Program-made: the position numbers and the translations under genes
Shown here: piece after piece, positions 52,741 through 59,324 of the stretch
Layout of the letters: every line of letters starts with the position of its first letter
How positions within the stretch are numbered: the stretch's first letter is position 1
The notes under the pieces: model-generated
Seen by the model: the letters and a program-made list of their open reading frames with translations, nothing else
What the model was told of the DNA's origin: nothing
The model's database searches: none
Assembly (NCBI GenBank): GCA_015067675.1
Contig: SVMB01000011.1
Location: forward strand, 1 to 59,324
DNA: 59,324 nt
From: Oscillospiraceae bacterium
GTDB taxonomy: Bacteria > Bacillota > Clostridia > Oscillospirales > QAMX01
Direction: 5' to 3'

Positions 52741-52773
52741 TGTCATACGTGCGGACAGCTTTGCATATAGATA
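52741..52773 (+). promoter_or_regulatory. Sigma-E-like promoter of sipL-spoIVA
   Basis: TGTCATA (52741-52747), 16 bases, CATATAGATA (52764-52773), 33 bases before the sipL ATG. Boxes and spacing are the same as before spoIIIAA. Confidence 0.65.
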
Positions 52774-52806
52774 CTGTGACCAATGAGGATGAAAGGGAGA
52801 TGACAT

Positions 52807-54306
52807 ATGGATCGCATCATGAGAAAGCAGCAGCTTTGCCAACTGGCCGCAGAACTGCACTCGGGATTTGAGGAAACAGGAGAGGCCATCGTTGCCGATA
52901 CTCTGCCGGATCTGTCGGATATCGTGGATGTACATGCACAGGTGATGATACGGGATAAAAGCGTGCAGGAAGGCTCGGTATTGCTCAGCGGTACCATTCT
53001 GATGAGTGCGCTGTGCATCCCTGAGGGCGGAGGAAGCGTACACAGCATGGAGATTCCGATTACCTTCAGCCAGAAGCTGCGCATGGAAGGCGCCCAGAGC
53101 GGGATGCTCGCCCAATGCCGTGCCGGCGTTTCCGAAGCAGAAGGAAAACTGCTCAACCCGCGCAAACTCGGCGTGCGTACGGTGGTACAGCTTCATATCA
53201 GCCTGTATCGGGAAACGGAGAGCAGTGTGGTCAGCGAAATCCGAGGGGATGATACCGTCCAGACCCTGCAGGAGACGCTGGATGCCCGGGAACTGCGTAC
53301 CGCGTGCTCCAAAAACTTCACGGTGATTGAGGATACGGATATTTCACAGGCCGATATCAGCAATATCCTGCAGACCAGGGTCAGTATTGAAAATGAAGAA
53401 GCCGCAGTCAGCGCCGGACGTATCAGCTGCCGTGCAGCGGCAAAGCTGACGATTCTTTATCTGGACAGCCGGGAGAGTCTGCGGGTATTTCAGGCGGATC
53501 TGCCCTTCAATCAGATGCTTGAACAGCCGGGCATGGAGGAAGAAATGCGCTGCAGCTGCAGCTTCAGCCTGCGCAGCATAGAACTGACGCCGGGAGAGGA
53601 CGGAGAAAACGGCGAGAACACCCTGACGGTAACGCTGGGTATCTGTGCGGATTTTCTGGTCAGTTCGCGGGAGCAGTACAGCATCGTGCGGGACGCTTAC
53701 GGTACCGTGGCAGAGCTTGTCTGGGCGGCACAGCCCTATCGGTATCAGCCCTGGACAGAGGAGCATCCCTGCAGCATGGAGGTGCAGGAAAGCTTTCCGT
53801 CAGTCGGCGGCATCAGCCGGATTTTGCTCACCGAGCTTTCACAGACCGACGCCGAACAGCAGGAAGACGGCCGATGGGAGGTCACGCTCCGGGCAAATGT
53901 GCTGGCGACGCAGGAGGACGGCAGTCTCGTGTACCGGGTCCACAGCTTTAAGGTCGGTATACCGCAGGAAATGAGCGGCAGGCCGTACTTCATCGTCCGG
54001 CAGTGCAGTGCGGTTCCGGAGGGGGAAAGCATCCGGCTCACGGCAAGGATTGTGCAGGCGGATTTGCAGCCGGAATGGAAAACTGTGGAGACGGTGGGAG
54101 AGATCAGCGAGGGTGAGCTGTATCCGCGCCGTGAGGATCCGGAACTGGTGCTCTGCTTTGATGTGGCGGAGCAGGGGCTCTGGTCGATTGCCAAGCGCTG
54201 CCATATCACGCAGGAGGCCATCAGAGCTGCCAATGGGCTTGACAACGGCCCGGGCGAGATGCCGGGAAAACCGGGACGGGTGCTCCTGATCCCGCTGATG
54301 AACTGA
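52807..54306 (+). CDS. sipL: SipL-like SpoIVA-interacting protein (DUF3794 plus LysM)
   Basis: 499 residues. Repeated DUF3794-type beta domains fill most of the protein, for example DTLPDLSDIVDVHAQVMI near the N-terminus, the KNFTVIEDTDISQADI region, and a later repeat near residue 325. A LysM domain (about 455-497, SIAKRCHITQEAIRAANGL) closes it. In C. difficile, SipL has this layout, binds SpoIVA through LysM, and replaces SpoVID in tethering the coat to the forespore. Position directly before spoIVA supports the call. GGGAG precedes the ATG. Confidence 0.88.
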   Translation: MDRIMRKQQLCQLAAELHSGFEETGEAIVADTLPDLSDIVDVHAQVMIRDKSVQEGSVLLSGTILMSALCIPEGGGSVHSMEIPITFSQKLRMEGAQSGMLAQCRAGVSEAEGKLLNPRKLGVRTVVQLHISLYRETESSVVSEIRGDDTVQTLQETLDARELRTACSKNFTVIEDTDISQADISNILQTRVSIENEEAAVSAGRISCRAAAKLTILYLDSRESLRVFQADLPFNQMLEQPGMEEEMRCSCSFSLRSIELTPGEDGENGENTLTVTLGICADFLVSSREQYSIVRDAYGTVAELVWAAQPYRYQPWTEEHPCSMEVQESFPSVGGISRILLTELSQTDAEQQEDGRWEVTLRANVLATQEDGSLVYRVHSFKVGIPQEMSGRPYFIVRQCSAVPEGESIRLTARIVQADLQPEWKTVETVGEISEGELYPRREDPELVLCFDVAEQGLWSIAKRCHITQEAIRAANGLDNGPGEMPGKPGRVLLIPLMN

Positions 54307-54319
54307 GGAGGGAGAATCT

Positions 54320-55801
54320 ATGAGCAGAATCTATGAGGACATCGCCTCGCGCACCGGCGGGGATATCTACATCGGCGTGGTGGGTCCGGTACGAACGGGC
54401 AAATCCACCCTGATCAAGCGATTCATGGAGACGATGGTCATCCCGTATATTGATAACGTCTATAAAAAGGAACGGGCAAGGGATGAACTGCCCCAGAGCG
54501 GATCGGGAAAGACCATCATGACGGTGGAGCCGAAATTTGTGCCGGAAGAGGCAGCACAGCTGCGGCTGGATGAGCATCTCTCTCTGCAGATTCGTCTCAT
54601 CGACTGCGTGGGTTATCTCATCGACGGAGCACTGGGGCAGATGGAGGACGATACACCTCGGATGGTGACAACGCCGTGGTTTGATCATCCGCTGTCGATG
54701 AAGGAAGCCGCGGAACTGGGCACGCGAAAGGTTATCCATGAGCATTCCACCATCGGGCTTCTGGTAACTACGGACGGCAGCATCTCCGATTTCCCGCGGG
54801 AAGCCTATGTCCCGGCAGAGGAGCGGGTTGTGGAAGAGCTCAAAAGCCTGGGAAAACCTTTCATCGTTGTCATCAATTCAAAGGAACCGGGCGGTGAAGC
54901 AGCGCAGGCACTCAAAGCAGAACTGACGGAAAAGTATCAGGTGGGCTGTGAATGCGTCAACTGTCAGACGCTTGATGAACAGGGCGTGGAAGCGCTGCTG
55001 AAAGCGGTGCTCTACGAATTTCCTGTGCGGGAGATTCGCTTCACGCTGCCCAAATGGACCCGGGCATTGCTGAGCAAACAGGAAACCCATCCTGTGTTTG
55101 CCGAGCTTTGTCAGGTGCTTCTGGCACAGTCGCAGGATATTGAAAAGCTCTGGCAGATTACCCAGCTTACCCAGCGTCTGTCTCAGTCGGAGACGATTGA
55201 AAACGTCAGCCTTGCCCAGGTAGAGACCGGTCAGGGGCAGGCGCACATTCGCCTTGACCTGCCGCGCAGCCTGTATTATGAGCTGCTTACCGAGGCATGC
55301 GGCCGCAGCATCGGCGATGAAGGCGATCTGATTCCGGTGCTGCGGGAACTCAGTCGCGTTGGCCGGGCCTATGACCGGATCAGTGCAGCACTTGAGCAGG
55401 TTGATGCCGTGGGCTATGGAATCGTGATGCCGGATATTTCGGAGCTCAAGCTTGAGGAACCGGAGATTGTGCGCCAGGGAGGACGCTTTGGCGTGCGCCT
55501 GCGGGCATCTGCGCCGAGCATTCACATGATCAAGGCCGATATCCATACGGAGGTCTCACCGGCAGTGGGCTCGGAGAGACAGTCTGAGGAACTTTTGAGT
55601 TATCTGCTCTCCGAATTTGACGGCGAGACGGACCGCATCTGGCAGTCCAACATCTTCGGAAAGTCTCTGCATGAGCTGGTCAATGAAGGACTCAACGCAA
55701 AGCTTGCCCATATGCCGGACGCGGCGCGTGCAAAGCTCCAGGATACGCTTGAACGGGTCATCAACGAAGGCTGCAACGGCCTGTTCTGCATCATTGTATA
55801 G
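54320..55801 (+). CDS. spoIVA: Stage IV sporulation protein A
   Basis: Mother-cell ATPase that polymerises on the forespore outer membrane as the base layer of the spore coat. 493 residues. Walker A GPVRTGKST at 22-30, in the conserved opening IYEDIASRTGGDIYIGVVG; IRLIDCVGYLIDGALG follows as the next nucleotide-site region. The C-terminal anchoring end (CNGLFCIIV) is intact. GGAGGGAG lies upstream, 13 bases after sipL. Probably one mother-cell transcript with sipL. Confidence 0.97.
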   Translation: MSRIYEDIASRTGGDIYIGVVGPVRTGKSTLIKRFMETMVIPYIDNVYKKERARDELPQSGSGKTIMTVEPKFVPEEAAQLRLDEHLSLQIRLIDCVGYLIDGALGQMEDDTPRMVTTPWFDHPLSMKEAAELGTRKVIHEHSTIGLLVTTDGSISDFPREAYVPAEERVVEELKSLGKPFIVVINSKEPGGEAAQALKAELTEKYQVGCECVNCQTLDEQGVEALLKAVLYEFPVREIRFTLPKWTRALLSKQETHPVFAELCQVLLAQSQDIEKLWQITQLTQRLSQSETIENVSLAQVETGQGQAHIRLDLPRSLYYELLTEACGRSIGDEGDLIPVLRELSRVGRAYDRISAALEQVDAVGYGIVMPDISELKLEEPEIVRQGGRFGVRLRASAPSIHMIKADIHTEVSPAVGSERQSEELLSYLLSEFDGETDRIWQSNIFGKSLHELVNEGLNAKLAHMPDAARAKLQDTLERVINEGCNGLFCIIV

Positions 55802-55813
55802 GCTGGAATCAAA

Positions 55814-55841
55814 AGAGAGCTCCCCGTCCGGGGAGCTCTCT
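55814..55841. terminator. Terminator between spoIVA and the fucosidase gene
   Basis: Perfect 12-bp stem, AGAGAGCTCCCC (55814-55825) and GGGGAGCTCTCT (55830-55841), loop GTCC, followed by GGCGTTTT rightward and CTTTTG leftward. It lies between convergent genes and can serve both. Confidence 0.85.
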
Positions 55842-55863
55842 GGCGTTTTGAGAAGAAAACAAA

Positions 55864-57168
55864 TCAGTCTTTCAGCGTCACTTCCACCACGGTATCCACA
55901 GGATCGGGCAGATAGGGCGTATCGGTGATGTTGACAAAGACGATGTCGGGGTAATTGTTGACCTTCCAGTTGTTGGGAATCTGCAGTTCGCTGCCATCAG
56001 CCAGTAAACGGACATGCTTGACCTGATCGCGGGGCACGCCGATGAGCGGGACGCTGCTGATGGCGGGCTCCATGACGTGATAATAGAGCTTGCGGCCGTT
56101 CTGGGTGATGCGGCCGTTTTCAGGCTTTTCGATGGCGCTTGCGCGGCAGTTGTAGATGGAGGCGCTGTTCTTCTTCATCCAGGCGCCGACTTCGGCAAGA
56201 ATCCGATAGGATTCATCGGGAATGTTGCCGCGGGCATCGGGACCGACGTTGAGCAGCATGTTGCCGTTCTTGCTGACGCATTCCACCAGCTTTTTGATGA
56301 CGGTGGAGGCGGGCTTGAAGTTTTTATCCTTGGCGCAGTATCCCCAGTTGTCGTTCATGGTGATGCAGGCTTCCCAGACCAGATCACGGCCGGACTCACT
56401 CTTGAGTCCGTAGGGCGGGATGATCTGCTCGGGGCTGACGAAGTCGCCGGAGTAGACGTTGGGATTGTCGGTGGCGATGGAGCCAAAACCCTCACCGCTG
56501 ACTTCCAGACGGTTGTCAATGATGACCCAGGGCTGATAGGTGCGGATCATGTTGACAAGCTCTGTGGCGCGCCATTTTTCGCCGACCATATCATTGTAGG
56601 AAAAGTCAAACCACATGACATCGATGCGGCCGTAGCGGGTGCAGAGTTCCTTGACCTGACCGTGCATATAGTCAAGATACCGGTCGAAATTCCGCTGGGT
56701 ATCCTTTTCTTTTTCCGCTTCGCAGTTACGCATGGGGTGATTGCCGCCGTAATGAGGATAATCGGGATGATGCCAGTCGATCAGGGAATAGTACAGGCCG
56801 ACTTTCAGTCCCTCAGCACGGAATGCTTCCAGATATTCAGCGATCAGATCGCGCCCGGCGGGCGTATTGGTGGCCTTGAAGTCGGTGAGATCGCTGTCAA
56901 ACAGGCAGAAACCGTCATGATGCTTGGCAGTCATGACCACGTATTTCATGCCGGCCTCTTTTGCAGCCTTTGCCCACTTTTTCGGGTCGTAATCGATGGG
57001 ATTGAATTCATTGAAGAAGGGCAGATAGTCTTCTTCCGGCATCTGCTCATTGGAACGCACCCATTCACCTCTGGCTGGAATTGCGTAGAGTCCCCAGTGA
57101 ATGAACATACCAAAACGTGCCTGCTGGAACCATTCCACGCGCTTATTATAGGCAGCCCAGTCAAACAT
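55864..57168 (-). CDS. Alpha-L-fucosidase (GH29)
   Basis: Retaining exo-fucosidase, 434 residues. No signal peptide is seen, so the enzyme is probably cytosolic. Family motifs: FGMFIHWGLYAIPARGEW near the N-terminus, TAKHHDGFCLFDS (about 80-92), and the nucleophile D188 in VMWFDFS. A beta-sandwich end follows from about residue 345. AAGGAGG lies 8 bases before the ATG. Placement beside a beta-propeller-like protein and in the same stretch as other glycosidases suggests use of fucosylated glycans; no fucose isomerase or kinase gene is seen in the window. Confidence 0.92.
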   Translation of the reverse strand: MFDWAAYNKRVEWFQQARFGMFIHWGLYAIPARGEWVRSNEQMPEEDYLPFFNEFNPIDYDPKKWAKAAKEAGMKYVVMTAKHHDGFCLFDSDLTDFKATNTPAGRDLIAEYLEAFRAEGLKVGLYYSLIDWHHPDYPHYGGNHPMRNCEAEKEKDTQRNFDRYLDYMHGQVKELCTRYGRIDVMWFDFSYNDMVGEKWRATELVNMIRTYQPWVIIDNRLEVSGEGFGSIATDNPNVYSGDFVSPEQIIPPYGLKSESGRDLVWEACITMNDNWGYCAKDKNFKPASTVIKKLVECVSKNGNMLLNVGPDARGNIPDESYRILAEVGAWMKKNSASIYNCRASAIEKPENGRITQNGRKLYYHVMEPAISSVPLIGVPRDQVKHVRLLADGSELQIPNNWKVNNYPDIVFVNITDTPYLPDPVDTVVEVTLKD

Positions 57169-57210
57169 TGCTGAATCCTCCTTGAATTATGGTGAGTATT
57201 CGGTAACTTC

Positions 57211-57239
57211 ATTATACAGAACCTGCCTGCAGTCGTCAA
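57211..57239 (-). promoter_or_regulatory. Strong sigma-A promoter of the fucosidase gene
   Basis: Minus strand: TTGACG, 17-base spacer, TATAAT, about 43 bases before the ATG. Confidence 0.8.
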
Positions 57240-57250
57240 GTAGCGGCGCA

Positions 57251-57286
57251 AAAAGAAAAGTGCTGCCGCGAAGGACGCGGCAGCAC
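57251..57286 (-). terminator. Terminator of the beta-propeller gene
   Basis: Arms GTGCTGCCGCG (57260-57270) and CGCGGCAGCAC (57276-57286), 5-base loop; leftward it is followed by TTTTCTTTT. Confidence 0.92.
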
Positions 57287-57292
57287 GGAGCA

Positions 57293-59324
57293 TCAGAGAT
57301 TCTCGGGGATCTTGAGCAGGTGAACGGAGCCGATACGATCGGCGCCGCCGACGGCGAGGTATTTCTCATCGGCGCTGAGTGCGATGCTGGAAAGAACATT
57401 GGCGGCGGTGGGGCCGTCCATGTAACCGGGGGAGTTGTAGTTGATGAAAGCAAGCTGACGCAGGCCGTTTTCATCGTCGAAGCTGAACACAGTACCCATA
57501 TCCTCGTCGTCACCGGCGACGCCCCAGAGGGTATGACCATCCTTGGAGACGCACATGCAGCGAACAGGACCCTGAGCGGCGGCATTGCCGTAGCTGAACG
57601 CCTTACCATCCTTGACAATGGCAAAGAGACCGTCCTTGGTGCCGACGGCGATACGGTCATCGGACATCTTAGCAGTTGCGGTAGCCACAGCCAGATAACG
57701 GCGGCCGACGACCTCGGGCAGTTTGATGTTTTCATCAAGTTCCACCGCACCGGGCAGGAGGTTTTCCTGCAGCCAGCGGTCAAGACCGACGGTGATGTTG
57801 TCATAAGGCGTCAGTTCACCGAGTTTGTAAGAGAAGGAGAAGGGCGCTTCAACGAAATACTTGCCGTCCTTTTCACCCTCATGCATACGGGCTTTCAGGA
57901 TGGAGCGCCAGACCATGACGTTCTGATCGCGGTCGGCATCTTCCTTGGAGGCAAAATATTCACCGTCACGGGGAATGAGCTTGAAGTAGTACTTGTTGTT
58001 GACACCGCAGACGCCGTGGACGTTGCCTTCTTCATCCCAGCAGAGACCCTGTACCTTGGAATCGATAACGTCGGGAACCTCGCGCCAGAGGCGGATCGGC
58101 ACCACGTTGCCCAGCGGGAAGCAGGTGAATGGATTCTTGCCGGAGACTTCTTCACCGGCCCAGACCGGAGGCTCATTGGCAGCCTTGAGAATGGCGGCGA
58201 CTTCCTCTTCAGGATAGGGGGTGACGGTCATCGGCTCGTCCCAGATCGGGCCCTTTTCGTACATATGGGGACGGAACTCGGCCAGATCCAGGCAGAAGAT
58301 GGACTGCATGCCCTCGGGCGGCATACCTTCGACGGTCTTGCCCACGACGGGCTTTGCGGTACCGATGATGTAGAGACGATCGCGTTCCTTGTCGATGCAC
58401 AGGCAGGAGGAACCGGTGAGATTGATCTCCTGAGAGGAGCAGATACCCAGACACTCGGGCTCCTTACCATTCTTGATGTCCCAACGGATGAGCATACGGG
58501 GATTGGGAGCGTTGAAGAACTCATCACGGGGCTTGTCGACCTTCCAACCGCCCAGCACATACCAGAGGCAACCGTACTTATCAATGGCAAACTCGTCGTA
58601 ACCGATGGTTACGGGCTCGAAGTCGTTGACGTAATCGTAAGGGGCGCGCTTGCCCAGTGCTGTCACGGTTTCGGTATTGCAGTCGAACTTGAACATATCC
58701 TCACTGTGACCGGAGGAGAAGACAAACTCATGATCGGAGATGTCGTGCGCCTGAGACATGTAGCGATACCAGGTGTTGTTGACGAAGGCATCGGGATAAG
58801 CGGGAATACGCCAGTTCATGTCCTCCAGTTCGATCTTGTCGGTGTTGACGCGGAAGAGGAAACCGGACTTGGTGACACCGTAGACATGACCATCGGGAGC
58901 GGCGTGCAGACGATAGCAGTAAAGCTCGGCAGCCTTGCCCAGATCCATGACGGTCTTGTCATCCAGGGAGTAGCGATAGACATGACCACGCATGAAGCCG
59001 ATCATGTAGAAGCAGTTGTCCTTCTTGTTGTAGGTAGCGCCGTAGATAGACTCACGGGGAGCGGGCATACCGAGATTGCGGGTCTCGCCGGTAGCGGGAT
59101 CATACTTGAGGATATAGGAACCGGGGAAGCCTTCCCAGACATGGGTGGTATGGGCAAAGGGCATCCACTCGGGATGGTGCTTTGCACGGTCGGTGGAGTG
59201 GGTGGTCATGATGAGCTGACCATCGGGCAGGAAGCTCAGAGACTCATGATGCTTGGTATGGGGCAGAGCGCGCTCACGGGGAAGGGTTGCATCTTCGGTT
59301 TTGCTGGCAACCAGGCGCGGTCCT
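57293..59324 (-). CDS. Beta-propeller-like protein, 5' end outside window
   Basis: At least 677 codons: the frame remains open to the window edge past the first internal ATG (59209), and the extra part (including HESLSFLPDGQLIM) reads as coding, so the true start lies to the right. The sequence is built of repeated four-stranded beta units, each ending in patterns such as GHVYRYSLDDKTVMDLG, GHVYGVTKSGFLFRV and HTLWGVAGDDEDMGTVFSFD, as in seven- or eight-bladed propellers. No catalytic signature is recognised. The terminator ends this unit, and the fucosidase has its own promoter. A role in glycan recognition or cleavage is inferred from context only. Confidence 0.7.
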   Translation of the reverse strand, partial: GPRLVASKTEDATLPRERALPHTKHHESLSFLPDGQLIMTTHSTDRAKHHPEWMPFAHTTHVWEGFPGSYILKYDPATGETRNLGMPAPRESIYGATYNKKDNCFYMIGFMRGHVYRYSLDDKTVMDLGKAAELYCYRLHAAPDGHVYGVTKSGFLFRVNTDKIELEDMNWRIPAYPDAFVNNTWYRYMSQAHDISDHEFVFSSGHSEDMFKFDCNTETVTALGKRAPYDYVNDFEPVTIGYDEFAIDKYGCLWYVLGGWKVDKPRDEFFNAPNPRMLIRWDIKNGKEPECLGICSSQEINLTGSSCLCIDKERDRLYIIGTAKPVVGKTVEGMPPEGMQSIFCLDLAEFRPHMYEKGPIWDEPMTVTPYPEEEVAAILKAANEPPVWAGEEVSGKNPFTCFPLGNVVPIRLWREVPDVIDSKVQGLCWDEEGNVHGVCGVNNKYYFKLIPRDGEYFASKEDADRDQNVMVWRSILKARMHEGEKDGKYFVEAPFSFSYKLGELTPYDNITVGLDRWLQENLLPGAVELDENIKLPEVVGRRYLAVATATAKMSDDRIAVGTKDGLFAIVKDGKAFSYGNAAAQGPVRCMCVSKDGHTLWGVAGDDEDMGTVFSFDDENGLRQLAFINYNSPGYMDGPTAANVLSSIALSADEKYLAVGGADRIGSVHLLKIPENL

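Overview
The window reads as chromosomal DNA of an anaerobic, endospore-forming member of the Clostridia, most likely an Oscillospiraceae/Ruminococcaceae-type gut bacterium. The support is a complete spoIIIAA-AH operon, a sipL-spoIVA pair, a spoIIM-like gene, Firmicutes-type PrkC/PrpC signalling, the diadenylate cyclase pair cdaA-cdaR, RemA, and LexA/CcpA-type sites of Firmicutes form. GC content is moderate to high for a clostridium. I saw no rRNA, tRNA or CRISPR array.

Layout. 1-1047 is the 3' part of a large serine recombinase, so a mobile element probably ends just to its right. 1.1-8.2 kb holds housekeeping and envelope genes: a small P-loop protein, pgi, a D,D-carboxypeptidase, mtaB-cdd-pdp, and an amidase. 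8.3-13.6 kb holds a YesL-type membrane pair, spoIIM-like/xerD, proC, nrdR and a small unknown gene. 13.7-16.7 kb is a translationally coupled pair of shortened MutS-like ATPases of unknown role. 17-31 kb is an accessory glycan region: a GH39-like gene with an in-frame stop near its end, two GH106-like paralogues of about 1025 residues, a GNAT acetyltransferase, an SOS-type dinB, a membrane-tethered XRE regulator divergent from a lone ABC sugar permease, an unknown probable alpha/alpha protein, and a second carboxypeptidase. 31.3-36.1 kb is the spoIIIA operon. 36.4-38.5 kb is cdaA-cdaR, then a DUF5685/J-domain/membrane cluster. 40.6-52.6 kb is one long operon, yicC-remA-gmk-rpoZ-priA-def-fmt-rsmB-rlmN-prpC-prkC-rsgA. 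52.8-55.8 kb is sipL-spoIVA. 55.9 kb to the end holds a GH29 alpha-fucosidase and a beta-propeller-like protein that runs off the window.

How the parts connect. Three sporulation loci (spoIIM-like, spoIIIA, sipL-spoIVA) carry matching upstream elements, ATA-N16-CATA, which look like mother-cell sigma-E promoters. The glycosidase genes have strong individual sigma-A promoters, and one carries a cre-like site over its -35 box. Together with the fucosidase this suggests use of deoxy-sugar-decorated plant or host glycans (inference). The points most worth following are the MutS-like pair with Asn in place of the Walker B Asp, the premature stop in the GH39-like gene, the matched sporulation promoters, the LexA-like boxes at dinB and opposite nrdR, and a terminator whose stem contains the ribosome binding site of the next gene.
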